This document shows, one piece after another, positions 36,689-44,728 of a DNA stretch of 64,000 bases. The position numbers and the translations under genes are program-made. The notes under the pieces are model-generated. The model saw nothing but the letters and a program-made list of their open reading frames with translations. It was not told where the DNA came from and did not search any database. How positions within the stretch are numbered: position 1 is the first letter of the stretch; every line of letters begins with the position of its first letter. This DNA comes from a virus. The stretch lies in IMG/VR virus record IMGVR_UViG_3300030107_002093, positions 38,726 through 102,725 of that record; one strand, given 5' to 3'.

Positions 36689-37001
36689 CGTTTTCATTAG
36701 GCTCATCTATAACCCTCACTTCCATTATTTCTTCATATTTGGCTTCACACTTGGCACAATATACCTGCATGACATACCACTTCAACCCATTCTCTTCCTT
36801 TATCCCTGCATCGTATCCGAAGTCTTGGTCACCACACTCATTGCAACCCTTCTTCACTCTATCAAACACATGATGTTCAATGATTTCTGCATCATCCTCC
36901 ATCTTGGCTACTGCATTATTGAATGCCACATTGACATTACAAGCATTACACAACTCACCCATGAGAACGGGCCTAATCTGACATCTAGGACAACGCTTCA
37001 T
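36675..37001 (-). CDS. Double zinc-ribbon protein (108 aa)
   Basis: 108 residues with four Cys pairs: CPRC and CNAC in the N-terminal 22 residues, CNEC and CAKC around residues 53 and 83. This fits two zinc ribbons joined by a helix. The C-terminus is acidic. It overlaps the RFC-L-like gene by 14 nt. Such proteins often bind RNA polymerase or nucleic acid. Confidence 0.65.
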   Translation of the reverse strand: MKRCPRCQIRPVLMGELCNACNVNVAFNNAVAKMEDDAEIIEHHVFDRVKKGCNECGDQDFGYDAGIKEENGLKWYVMQVYCAKCEAKYEEIMEVRVIDEPNENDESE

Positions 37002-37393
37002 GTTAATCCCTTTATTTTTAGAATGTGGTCAAGACCCTTTTGGGTTAGATGTTCCCCATTAGAACACATTACTAGGCATTCCTTGAAGGTTGTCCAAAAT
37101 GGGTTCATTGGTAAATCAGGAATCAATTCCTCGCAGGTTCTATTGAGGTTGGTCATGTTAGTAATCAGCAAGATTGGTCTTGGTCTACTCTTGCTTTCCT
37201 TCTCCTTCAACTTGCTCTCAATCTCATATTGCAATAAAGACCTATGAACTCCTACGAGGAACGTCTTGTGTCCTCTAAGACATATCCTCAATCTAACTCG
37301 ATAGCCTAGCGTGACGTTGTGTTCCTTCGCTACTATAATCTCAGGGATAGCAGAGGCAATCATGATTCCCTGTAACTGCCCCTTGCTGAACAT
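36998..37393 (-). CDS. LAGLIDADG-like domain protein, probably non-catalytic
   Basis: 131 residues. GQLQGIMIASA near the start sits where homing endonucleases have LAGLIDADG, followed by strand-turn-strand YRVRLRICLRGH, a helix LLQYEIESKLKEKE, and a closing HLTQKGLDHILKIK as in single-motif LAGLIDADG enzymes. The catalytic acidic residue of the motif is Ser here, so cleavage activity is unlikely. It may be a domesticated DNA-binding remnant. The match rests on pattern only. Confidence 0.4.
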   Translation of the reverse strand: MFSKGQLQGIMIASAIPEIIVAKEHNVTLGYRVRLRICLRGHKTFLVGVHRSLLQYEIESKLKEKESKSRPRPILLITNMTNLNRTCEELIPDLPMNPFWTTFKECLVMCSNGEHLTQKGLDHILKIKGLT

Positions 37394-37424
37394 ACATCTA
37401 CCTGCTAGATTTGGTAGTTAAAAG

Positions 37425-38954
37425 TTATGCCATTACCTCTACGTCTTGTATGTTGTTTATGTCAGACACATACTTGTCTCTTCGTATCCTCTTGACTCTT
37501 GGGAACCTTATCGAATAGTTTCCAGAAGCGTCTTGTGATATCAAATCACCAGTGACTTCTAGCACTATTCTAGGTAGCAGTTCAAACGTGTTATTAGAAT
37601 AATTGTCGACTATCTTCTTACATTCCGTGGTTAGCATAATCAAATCACTATCTGAGAAGCCACTACCTACGAATCCTAACTCCACGAACTCACCACTCCA
37701 TTCTCCTTTGACTGATATACCAAAGGAACCGAACACATCTGACCGCTTGCCTTCACCATATCTAGCAGAAGTGATAACAACATCCAACTCTACTCTTGCT
37801 GGCTTGTGTTTCAATAGTGAGGAAGACCTCTTACCAACGTCATACACTGCACTCTTGTCCTTTATCATGATACCCTCATGTCCCATGCTAATTGCGGTAT
37901 TATACGCGGCTTCTATTGGGTGGTTATCATCCCATGAATCTGCTCTGTATTCACTAGGGAAGTCTTGTAGAAGGGATAACCTCAGTCCATAAGAACGACC
38001 TATCAGTGTCTCTTCCATGTAATACAACACATCGAATATTGCTAGTTTAACAGGACACTCCCTAACTGCGGCTTCCTTGTCCTTGGAATGAACTCTCTTT
38101 GCTAGGAGTTTATGTTCCGCAGGTGAACCATCAGCCCTCACAGGATATATCTCGGTATCAATAATGAACTGATGCGCGTTGAATGTCTTGACTATCTCCA
38201 CTATATCGGGATATTGTTCAGTGACTACATTTCCCTTACGATTGAATATGATGACGTTATCATCAAACCTATGAATCTGATACCTATTACCATCATACTT
38301 CACATCAATGAGATACTGGTCTGGTAATTTACCCGCAAATTTCTTCGCCAGAACGCAAGGTATGAACCCCCCATGCATTACTGTGCATGGAGGGTTTTGC
38401 CCATTCATTAGATAACGATATACGATTGATGACTTGTGGAATTTACCATACATCAATACTTTGTTATCGGAAAAGTAATCTGCTAACGCCTTGTTTACCG
38501 TTGAACAAGATACACCGTTCCTCGGAGTCCGTAGCCAATACCTCAAGAACCACTTCAACTCCAATCCGTTCATCTCGTTGATGGCTTCCTTGAAGAGTTC
38601 ATAGGAATGACCATTACTAACAGAACAATCCATAGTCAATAGATGTATTAGACTCTTCATTGATATGTTACTACTAACAGAGGACTCCCCGATGAATTGA
38701 CGCATCCCTTCACCTAAGTCACCCCACATATTCTCGTATTCTACTACTTCGTCATCGAAGCAACCCAAGGCATTAGCAATCCATTTCCTAGCATTAGTGA
38801 GTCCGATGTTATTACTCTCATATTCCTCACATAGGATGCGAACTAATATCTCACCGTCATCCAAGAACGTAGAGAAGTTCTCAGAAAGAGTCTTTCTCTT
38901 TCCTTTTGAGTTCTCTAACGCTTCACATAAATTACTGAATCTACTCAGTGTCAT
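37425..38954 (-). CDS. ATP-dependent DNA ligase
   Basis: 509 residues, close to archaeal LigB-type ligases. Motif I is DVKYDGNR with the adenylated Lys219, followed by IDTEIY (motif III), FDVLYY (IIIa), HEGIMIK (IV) and LLKHKPA (V). An N-terminal helical DNA-binding domain (1-200) precedes the nucleotidyl transferase core, and an OB domain follows from ~390. It seals Okazaki fragments in the virus-coded replisome. The start overlaps the PC4-like gene end. Confidence 0.9.
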   Translation of the reverse strand: MTLSRFSNLCEALENSKGKRKTLSENFSTFLDDGEILVRILCEEYESNNIGLTNARKWIANALGCFDDEVVEYENMWGDLGEGMRQFIGESSVSSNISMKSLIHLLTMDCSVSNGHSYELFKEAINEMNGLELKWFLRYWLRTPRNGVSCSTVNKALADYFSDNKVLMYGKFHKSSIVYRYLMNGQNPPCTVMHGGFIPCVLAKKFAGKLPDQYLIDVKYDGNRYQIHRFDDNVIIFNRKGNVVTEQYPDIVEIVKTFNAHQFIIDTEIYPVRADGSPAEHKLLAKRVHSKDKEAAVRECPVKLAIFDVLYYMEETLIGRSYGLRLSLLQDFPSEYRADSWDDNHPIEAAYNTAISMGHEGIMIKDKSAVYDVGKRSSSLLKHKPARVELDVVITSARYGEGKRSDVFGSFGISVKGEWSGEFVELGFVGSGFSDSDLIMLTTECKKIVDNYSNNTFELLPRIVLEVTGDLISQDASGNYSIRFPRVKRIRRDKYVSDINNIQDVEVMA

Positions 38955-39162
38955 CTATACCATCTACTATCTTATTGAGTGCCTTACTCAGGTTCACTAC
39001 TTCATTCATATTCACACGGATTCCCTTCTTGGTTGGCTTACCGTTATTGAACCACCTGATGTCAACCACCTTAATGTTCCAATACTCACCTTCCTTTATC
39101 TGAATCTCATTGTTTGCATCTCTTGGTATCCTTGCTATAATATCCCATTTGTCATTGTCCAT
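38941..39162 (-). CDS. PC4-like ssDNA-binding transcription coactivator
   Basis: 73 residues. The core VVDIRWFNNGKPTKKGIRV followed by a helix NLSKALNKIVDG matches the PC4/p15 fold: four strands with the D-I-R-x-F/W and G-K-P-x-x-K-G-I signatures, then one helix. PC4 proteins dimerise, bind single-stranded DNA and melted promoters. With the viral TFB at 42501 it may steer transcription or protect ssDNA. Confidence 0.7.
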   Translation of the reverse strand: MDNDKWDIIARIPRDANNEIQIKEGEYWNIKVVDIRWFNNGKPTKKGIRVNMNEVVNLSKALNKIVDGIDDTE

Positions 39163-39562
39163 CTTCTATTCCTCCCTTGAATTCCTGTAGTTGTTTAATC
39201 GACTTGAAGTATCTAGGGGACTCCAACTCATCCACTCTGTGTGCTACCCACACAACTCCACCGAGACTACTAATCTTCACTAGTTCGTATGTCTTCTCCC
39301 CGACTTGGAACATGTCCTCAGTCTCTACTTCTGGGACAAGCCCGAAGTGCTTCGTCAACTCAAAGGAAATGGAGCCGAGGTTCTCAGCAATATACTGAAC
39401 AATCAGGTGTCGTTGAATAGGAACCTTAGCATCAACAGTGACTTCTATTCTCCCTATCATATTACACACCTTACACTTGTTCCCCTCACATATCGGGCAG
39501 GGAATCTCAGCAGGTAATGGTGCAGGGAATCTAACAGTCACCGCACGTTTCACAGTTTCCAC
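39152..39562 (-). CDS. Zinc-finger protein (136 aa)
   Basis: 136 residues. The N-terminus has CPICEGNKCKVCNMIGR, two CxxC pairs like half of a DnaJ-type zinc domain. The rest is an alpha/beta domain with no recognised motif (DMFQVGEKTYELVKISS strand region). It overlaps the PC4-like gene by 11 nt and the lipoprotein gene by 13 nt. Confidence 0.6.
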   Translation of the reverse strand: METVKRAVTVRFPAPLPAEIPCPICEGNKCKVCNMIGRIEVTVDAKVPIQRHLIVQYIAENLGSISFELTKHFGLVPEVETEDMFQVGEKTYELVKISSLGGVVWVAHRVDELESPRYFKSIKQLQEFKGGIEDGQ

Positions 39563-39933
39563 AACCTATACACAACTGTGCAGTTGTAGTCATATCCCCT
39601 CAGTTCAATCAGACTCAATGTGGCTTCACCCATAACTGGTGCGTGTCCCTGTCTGAAAGATACATTGTCCACCGTGAAATACGGCTTCATGTCAACAGTC
39701 AGGTTAACTGTCTCATTATACATGATAGCACTTGCAGAGAATATCTCCACAAGAGTTGAATTATTACCGAATGTAATTACTGGTAATGTGCTATTGTTGG
39801 TATCCTCGTATGTGAAGTTGTGATACTCAGTAACCCACAGAGGGTCATTGCCCTCAACTGGTGGGTCTGGTATCATCTCAGCACAACCTGCTAGTGCAGG
39901 GCTGATTAGTAGTAATACTAGCAACATTCGCAT
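39550..39933 (-). CDS. Predicted secreted lipoprotein (127 aa)
   Basis: 127 residues. The N-terminus is a short hydrophobic signal ending in a lipobox (LLISPALAGC), so Cys17 would become lipid-anchored and the rest would face outside. The mature part has many Asn-x-Ser/Thr sites (NFT, NNS, NST, NET, NLT, NVS, NCT), which archaea often glycosylate. It stands alone among cytoplasmic replication genes. It could alter the host surface, for example to exclude other viruses, but that is inference. Confidence 0.7.
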   Translation of the reverse strand: MRMLLVLLLISPALAGCAEMIPDPPVEGNDPLWVTEYHNFTYEDTNNSTLPVITFGNNSTLVEIFSASAIMYNETVNLTVDMKPYFTVDNVSFRQGHAPVMGEATLSLIELRGYDYNCTVVYRLWKL

Positions 39934-40250
39934 TCTGAATCACCTTCCTTTGCCTTACGCTCAAAGAACGCTTCTCTCTTCTCTTCCATCAGTCCTTCAA
40001 TTTGAGATTTCAACCCGTCTATCTCGGCTTGCATCTTCTGCTTGTCGCTACGCTTGTCAAGATACACATCGCATAGTTCGATTATACTCGCAGTCGCTTC
40101 TATGCGATGTGAGCGAAGACCTATATCGTCTATTTCTGATGCGAGTTTTCGTATCAATGCGAACTGCTCCAACATCCGCTTCTCGCACTCCTCAAGATGT
40201 GCAATCATAGCATCCTTGTCACCGCTCATGCCTACTAGCCATCTACCCAT
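39918..40250 (-). CDS. Coiled-coil protein (110 aa)
   Basis: 110 residues; ATG 40250 has a perfect GGAGG 7 nt upstream. Heptad-type helices span about residues 12-100 (CEKRMLEQFALIRKLASEID; KMQAEIDGLKSQIEGLMEEK). It ends in SECECC, three cysteines that could bind metal. It overlaps the lipoprotein start by 16 nt. Function unknown. Confidence 0.6.
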   Translation of the reverse strand: MGRWLVGMSGDKDAMIAHLEECEKRMLEQFALIRKLASEIDDIGLRSHRIEATASIIELCDVYLDKRSDKQKMQAEIDGLKSQIEGLMEEKREAFFERKAKEGDSECECC

Positions 40251-40252
40251 GT

Positions 40253-40354
40253 CTATTCCTCCTCGACAATAGGCTTGGCTTCTTTTGTAAAGGTGAACCC
40301 AAACTCCTCAAGGGTAGTCTGTCTTGTGTTCTTTCCTGTTGTTTTTCTTTCCAT
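40253..40354 (-). CDS. PIP-box microprotein (33 aa)
   Basis: A 33-residue frame beginning MERKTTGKNTRQ. Residues 12-19, QTTLEEFG, fit the PCNA-interacting motif (Q-x-x-L-x-x-F-aromatic) except that Gly replaces the second aromatic, with Phe20 next to it. AGGAAGAATAAG precedes the ATG, and the frame fills the space between the JAB and coiled-coil genes. Apart from a short basic head and a KPIVEEE tail, the protein is little more than this motif, so it may compete for, or tether something to, the viral or host PCNA. Confidence 0.5.
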   Translation of the reverse strand: MERKTTGKNTRQTTLEEFGFTFTKEAKPIVEEE

Positions 40355-40355
40355 C

Positions 40356-40898
40356 TTATTCTTCCTCCATTTTTATTTCTTCTTGTTTTATTTCTAGTTC
40401 TTCTTCTTCGGTCTTGTAATTAACCACTGTTTCTGGTGGTTCCATCACTCCGAACATTACCTTCTTCGCAATCTGCGAGTCTAATCCATATGCTAAATAC
40501 TCATTGTCTCCTAACACTATGGCCGACTCCAATACTGGCTTCCATGTCTTCAACGACTTCCAATCAGTCATGCTCCAAAAAGCAGTCCCGAAAGGATGTG
40601 TGTGTATCCAGCACTTGATGGGCAACTTCATCGGTGCGCCATTGATTAACTCGTCTTCATGTCCTTCAAAGGAAACGAATCCCGGTGTTCCGTAACTGAT
40701 GTATAGATTCTCATTTGAATCTACCATCACTTGGACTTCCCTTGGGATGTCAAACGCTTTCTGCGATGCGTTCCAAATCACACTGAGGAAAGTCTCAGTA
40801 GTGTTGTTGGGATACAACCACTCGATGTCGTCCTTCAGTTGCTTGTATGCATCTCTTATGTTTTTCTTCCAATTCTTATTCAATACTTCTTCATTCAT
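40356..40898 (-). CDS. JAB/MPN metalloprotease (deubiquitinase-like)
   Basis: 180 residues. The JAMM motif is complete: IHTHPFGTAFWSMTDW with His99, His101, Ser109 and Asp112, and a possible upstream Glu in TETFLSVIW. The C-terminus is a Glu-rich tail. JAB enzymes cleave after the Gly-Gly of ubiquitin-like proteins, either to mature them or to release conjugates. An E1-like protein (41699) and a beta-grasp protein ending GGSL (46999) are in the same gene block, so the three probably work together. Phage tail JAB proteins also exist, but this one is far from the tail genes. Confidence 0.8.
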   Translation of the reverse strand: MNEEVLNKNWKKNIRDAYKQLKDDIEWLYPNNTTETFLSVIWNASQKAFDIPREVQVMVDSNENLYISYGTPGFVSFEGHEDELINGAPMKLPIKCWIHTHPFGTAFWSMTDWKSLKTWKPVLESAIVLGDNEYLAYGLDSQIAKKVMFGVMEPPETVVNYKTEEEELEIKQEEIKMEEE

Positions 40899-40899
40899 T

Positions 40900-41139
40900 T
40901 TATGCTCCTCCTAAATTTGCTATAATAGCATCTTGTTCGTTCTGGAAGTTATGATATGCTTCGTGTCCAGAAATGAAACCACCAGCATGTCTCTTTGTTC
41001 CTAAGAACTCCTCCCCACAAGCAGGGCATGTAACCTTTACAATCTCTGCTTGTAGATAATACCCATCTGTGGATATTACAGTCATTATTTTGTCTAAGTC
41101 TTCTTCACTTAAATCGTGTATATCACTATCTTCACTCAT
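40900..41139 (-). CDS. C2H2-type zinc-finger protein ending Gly-Gly-Ala
   Basis: 79 residues. The centre reads CPACGEEFLGTKRHAGG then SGHEAYHNF, a C2-H2 finger like TFIIIA. The N-terminus is acidic. The last residues are NLGGA, leaving one residue after a Gly-Gly. The gene lies between the JAB protease and the gene next to the E1-like protein, so processing of this tail is conceivable, but the body does not look like a beta-grasp fold. Confidence 0.6.
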   Translation of the reverse strand: MSEDSDIHDLSEEDLDKIMTVISTDGYYLQAEIVKVTCPACGEEFLGTKRHAGGFISGHEAYHNFQNEQDAIIANLGGA

Positions 41140-41702
41140 TCTTCTTCACTCCAATCTCTTTTCTTTTCCCATTTTCCATACGCCATTTCAAATCCATCTG
41201 CAAAGTATTCATTGTTTGGACTGAACATCTTTATTTCATACTTGTAGCATTCTCCGCACATGATATATTTACTCATTGTGGCGGTTGATTTGTTGACAAG
41301 CGTGTCAAACCTCTTCGCACCACCCGGAACATATTCTTCGCAGTTGAAACAAACAATATCCCTATTCTCATTCGTTTTCACATATACCTTCAATGGTTTT
41401 CTGTAATTGTCATAATGAGAATGTAATATTCCAGATATAACATCAGGGAACTTGTAAATTACACGGTTGAAATAGTTCTTAGAAGAAAACAATTGTCTTC
41501 TCTTTAGTCTCCTATTCCCCTGTCGCACACCCGCGATGCTTAGGTCTTTCAACTTGGTATATGGTAGCGATTCCAAGTAATCTATTACCTCATGAATAGT
41601 AACTATGTCTCCGACCTTAAGAAAATCGAAGAACTCTCTAAGAGAGTTTGTCAATTTCTTATGGTTGTAGTTTCTAACATTTCCATTCGGCATGCATATC
41701 AC
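41136..41702 (-). CDS. Winged-helix-like protein with zinc ribbon (188 aa)
   Basis: Starts at GTG 41702 (overlapping the E1 stop, GTGA) or at ATG 41693. The N-terminal ~75 residues look like a winged helix (LTNSLREFFDFLKVGDIVTI, then a basic GNRRLKRRQ). The second half has CFNC and CGEC pairs that form a zinc site. It ends in EEE. Position between E1 and JAB suggests a link to that system or plain DNA binding; neither is proven. Confidence 0.55.
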   Translation of the reverse strand: MICMPNGNVRNYNHKKLTNSLREFFDFLKVGDIVTIHEVIDYLESLPYTKLKDLSIAGVRQGNRRLKRRQLFSSKNYFNRVIYKFPDVISGILHSHYDNYRKPLKVYVKTNENRDIVCFNCEEYVPGGAKRFDTLVNKSTATMSKYIMCGECYKYEIKMFSPNNEYFADGFEMAYGKWEKKRDWSEEE

Positions 41703-42298
41703 ACATTCAATATTATCTTGTCAGCCACATCATCGTGGTCAGGCCACCATCTCTGAATCCATTGTGCGGCAATGCCAGCAATAGCCATATGCATTGTGTT
41801 CATCGTGTCAGCCGCACCTTCCCATCCCTCTCCCTGACAGGAGAAGGAACCTTCTGGCCCACTCAATAATGCATCAACCAAGTTCTCGTCTACCTTGTAT
41901 GAAATTAATGCCGCGTTTCTACCCTGTGCGCGTAAATCTAGCCACTTAATCTTCGCAGAGTCTCCATACCCCTGTCGGTATAGAAGACGGCGAACTGCAA
42001 GGTTGTCTGCGCAACAGATTACCAAGTCATATCCCTTGAGTTGCTTCTCAATGTGAACCTTGAATGGAACCGCATTGCAACTAGCAGACCATGTGTCTAC
42101 TTTCAGTTCACCTACATCATGGTCACTATACATCTGATTGCCAAGGTTACCCTTCTCTACCTTATCGTCATCAAAGACTGTTATGTCGTATAGATGCACA
42201 CCCGGCATATCAGTTCTACATCTCTGGTTTATTCTATTCAGGTTGTGAATGAGGTAACTACCTATTCCACCTGCGCCTATTATCATTATCTTTCTCAT
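41699..42298 (-). CDS. ThiF/E1-like adenylyltransferase
   Basis: 199 residues, shorter than canonical ThiF/MoeB (~245). The nucleotide-binding loop GAGGIGSYL (residues 8-16), an acidic FDDDKVEKGNLGNQM segment (42-56, where E1s have D-x-V-E-x-S-N-L-x-R-Q), and a CCADN motif (95-99, Asp98) are all E1 features. Cys154 in SFSCQGEG is a candidate thioester cysteine. The enzyme would adenylate the C-terminal Gly of a ubiquitin-like protein for conjugation or sulphur transfer. A JAB protease and a Gly-Gly-tailed protein are encoded nearby. Confidence 0.8.
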   Translation of the reverse strand: MRKIMIIGAGGIGSYLIHNLNRINQRCRTDMPGVHLYDITVFDDDKVEKGNLGNQMYSDHDVGELKVDTWSASCNAVPFKVHIEKQLKGYDLVICCADNLAVRRLLYRQGYGDSAKIKWLDLRAQGRNAALISYKVDENLVDALLSGPEGSFSCQGEGWEGAADTMNTMHMAIAGIAAQWIQRWWPDHDDVADKIILNV

Positions 42299-42383
42299 TT
42301 TCTTTCATCTCCATATATTGTTTTAGTGTCAAGGATAGTCCTCTTTCCTTCATTTCAAGATACAACTCCTTGACAAGTCCCAT
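42258..42383 (-). CDS. Charged microprotein before E1 (41 aa)
   Basis: ATG 42383 has GAGG about 7 nt upstream and yields 41 residues, MGLVKELYLEMKERGLSLTL and then a very charged Lys/Arg/Asn/Asp tail. It overlaps the E1 start by 41 nt. A longer version from 42443 would run inside the zinc-ribbon gene, so the shorter form is preferred. Function unknown. Confidence 0.45.
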   Translation of the reverse strand: MGLVKELYLEMKERGLSLTLKQYMEMKENEKDNDNRRRWNR

Positions 42384-42384
42384 C

Positions 42385-42504
42385 TTAATTCCTCTTAGCC
42401 TGTTTTCTCTCGGCCTTCTTTTGCTTGAGGTAGCATCTATCACACACTACATATGAGCGTCTATATTTCTTACGTCCACACTCACAGTATTCCTTCCCCC
42501 TCAA
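42385..42504 (-). CDS. Zinc-ribbon microprotein, TTG start (39 aa)
   Basis: TTG 42504 overlaps the stop of the TFB gene (TTGA). The frame holds YCECGRKKYRRS and CDRCYLKQ, two Cys pairs of a small zinc ribbon, and a very basic C-terminus (KKAERKQAKRN). The layout suits nucleic-acid binding. It fills the gap between TFB and the next gene exactly. Confidence 0.55.
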   Translation of the reverse strand: MRGKEYCECGRKKYRRSYVVCDRCYLKQKKAERKQAKRN

Positions 42505-43412
42505 TATCTCACGCCCGATACGAAGTCCTCGACATCCATATCAGATAATCTCTTCCTATCAAGCCCGAATATATCTGCAAATTTTTGCAGAGCGAATCTC
42601 AATCCAATCACTGATGAATTCCATACATCACATATGTTATCTTGTGTGATTGACTCATCCGTCATTTTAGCAGTCCACCAGAAAGTAGCCGCTAACATGG
42701 TATCGGAATACCTCATGTCCAATGCTTCTATATGCCTAGAGACATATTCCACCATCTTCAATACACATATCCTATAGTATTGGGACACCTCAGTATCCAA
42801 CTTACCTATTAGCACAGTCGCCTTCTGAATATGATTCTCAATAGCGAAGACATGTGCCTTACGTTGATGTCTTGCTATACGCCTAGCCATCTTTGATATC
42901 TCATTCTGTTTTACCTTGGTGTATTTGGCATGGTCTTGGATATTACAAACAATCCCTGCTTCCTTCAATACATAGTAGGTAAGACCAGCACATCTTCTCT
43001 CTACACTGCTTCCTCTGAATATCCTTTCACGACACAGTGTCTTGTAATACCCATGAGTCCTATCTTTGATATCCCAACCACTAACGTAGTATGAGAGTGT
43101 AGTGTTGATTAGGAGTTTAGCCCTTCTCTCTGATTCTGTTTCTGGCTGGCTTCTCAGTTGCTCTCTATATAGAGCGAACTTACCACTACTGCCATAGGCC
43201 TCTTGCTTTTTGATATAAGAACCCAATCTACCCGTTGTGACTCCGCGTTTATCATCGTCACTTAGTTTGATTACTTGTGTAGTTTCTTCAAATGGATTCA
43301 CTACTAGAACCAAACCGCAGTCATCGCATGTCCTTTCACCTAAATGCTCAATGAATGTAAAATCCTTGCAACCACATTCCTTACACATGTCACCCGTAGT
43401 TGTCAGGTTCAT
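42501..43412 (-). CDS. tfb: Transcription factor B (TFB/TFIIB homologue)
   Basis: 303 residues, the normal archaeal TFB length. The N-terminal zinc ribbon has Cys10, Cys13, Cys29 and Cys32 (CKEC, CDDCG). A B-finger/linker region follows, then two cyclin-like repeats (about 95-190 and 200-295), the second carrying a helix-turn-helix for the promoter BRE. TFB recruits archaeal RNA polymerase to TBP-bound promoters. A virus-coded copy could redirect host polymerase to viral promoters, possibly those with the unusual repeats at 54-58 kb. Confidence 0.85.
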   Translation of the reverse strand: MNLTTTGDMCKECGCKDFTFIEHLGERTCDDCGLVLVVNPFEETTQVIKLSDDDKRGVTTGRLGSYIKKQEAYGSSGKFALYREQLRSQPETESERRAKLLINTTLSYYVSGWDIKDRTHGYYKTLCRERIFRGSSVERRCAGLTYYVLKEAGIVCNIQDHAKYTKVKQNEISKMARRIARHQRKAHVFAIENHIQKATVLIGKLDTEVSQYYRICVLKMVEYVSRHIEALDMRYSDTMLAATFWWTAKMTDESITQDNICDVWNSSVIGLRFALQKFADIFGLDRKRLSDMDVEDFVSGVRY

Positions 43413-44728
43413 CTGTATAACGCTCCTTCTTGTGGGTCACGTCTGTAGAATTCTCTTCTATATCTCTCCTCATACCTAAGAGCAACAGTAGGCGGATACG
43501 GGTATGTTTTAGCAACAATCTTCTTGTCCTTAATAGAACGGTAGGGCTTTAGTAGAGTCCTATCGAACCTATGCTTTCCATCCCATTTCGCTGATAGTGG
43601 TTCAAGACTGCGTAGCGTGTATATCATGTCACCAGCCTGTCTATCATTTAGAAGCATCATAGCCCTAGCCGCTAGTTGGTCACCAATGCTAGAGTTGACA
43701 TGTAGGTTGTCTATGCATATCGGGCCACTCCAGTCCTTGCCACTCCAATAGTATGTATTCACCTTCTGGTGGTTCTGCTTCATTCCCCTCTCAGCATCAG
43801 CGATAATCCAATCAGCATCCTTGCCTCTTACGAATAGTGCCATGTATCCCTCATGTAGAACTAGTTCTATGTTATCATACTCTGACGATAAGTCCTGTAG
43901 GAGTTCCTTCGCTCTAGTCTCCACCATATCTTGTGTTCTGTTCTGCATCAACCATGCTATCATCAACTTGAGTTGGCTTTCTGTAGGCTCTTCACCCATT
44001 AGTCTAGTCCACAGTTTCTTCGGTGTTATCCTATACCAAGTCTTAGACCTTGATAGGTTAAGACCGAATGTGTTGATGAAGGTATTCAAATTACTAACGC
44101 TTATCTCACCCCATATGCCTTCTGAAATCTCAAGCACCGCAGTCTTCTCACCTATCAGTGATGTGTTGATTCTAACATCTATCTTAGTTCCATCATCCCA
44201 GAACTGATACGGTGTCCTGTTCTCAAGAGCATACAATACATTAGCAGGGTATGTTACAACTGTGTCAATATAGTTCTCAAGGCTTTCAGCACTTCTGTCA
44301 AAACAACTCTTGAAGATGACCTTCGCAATAGCCCTCGATATGTCCTCAAGATTCATTCTCTGACTGTTGAGAGTATAGACCGAGTTGTTCTTCTGTATCC
44401 ATAGCATAGCATCCCCATCATCCCTCTTGAAGGTAATAATGGCAGTCCACCTATCCCAAGGGGTCACATCTATGTAGCGATATTTAGTGCTAGGAGCCTT
44501 TGGTATCAGATAGTTTCTCACACTAGTAGCGAGCATCTCGTTAGCAGGGTCTAGTTTCTTACTTTCCCTTGAGGCAATGGATAGTTTTGAACTCTGAATA
44601 ACCTTCTCACCTAAGTGATTGGTTCTCCTTCCTAACTTATGCTGAACGCCAGTTACTCTCATCAAAAAAGTAGTTTCGTATAGTTCCCCTGAGTCATCAG
44701 GTCTTGGTATGCAGTATCGTATTTTCAT
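43409..44728 (-). CDS. Large hypothetical protein (439 aa)
   Basis: ATG 44728 was chosen because GGTGATT lies just upstream; 44746 is the alternative. The 439-residue product overlaps the TFB start by 4 nt. It has mixed alpha/beta composition and many Trp and Arg residues (DVTPWDRWTAIITF near 95, YWSGKDWSG near 340), with a basic YRREFYRRDPQEG end. No motif is recognised. Its size and place between ribonucleotide reductase and TFB mark it as a core gene of unknown role. Confidence 0.7.
   Translation of the reverse strand: MKIRYCIPRPDDSGELYETTFLMRVTGVQHKLGRRTNHLGEKVIQSSKLSIASRESKKLDPANEMLATSVRNYLIPKAPSTKYRYIDVTPWDRWTAIITFKRDDGDAMLWIQKNNSVYTLNSQRMNLEDISRAIAKVIFKSCFDRSAESLENYIDTVVTYPANVLYALENRTPYQFWDDGTKIDVRINTSLIGEKTAVLEISEGIWGEISVSNLNTFINTFGLNLSRSKTWYRITPKKLWTRLMGEEPTESQLKLMIAWLMQNRTQDMVETRAKELLQDLSSEYDNIELVLHEGYMALFVRGKDADWIIADAERGMKQNHQKVNTYYWSGKDWSGPICIDNLHVNSSIGDQLAARAMMLLNDRQAGDMIYTLRSLEPLSAKWDGKHRFDRTLLKPYRSIKDKKIVAKTYPYPPTVALRYEERYRREFYRRDPQEGALYR

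Noticed and set aside
40356-40898. Tail assembly JAB protein (lambda gpK type)
   Set aside because: It lacks the NlpC/P60 partner domain and is 20 kb from the tail genes, beside an E1-like gene instead.
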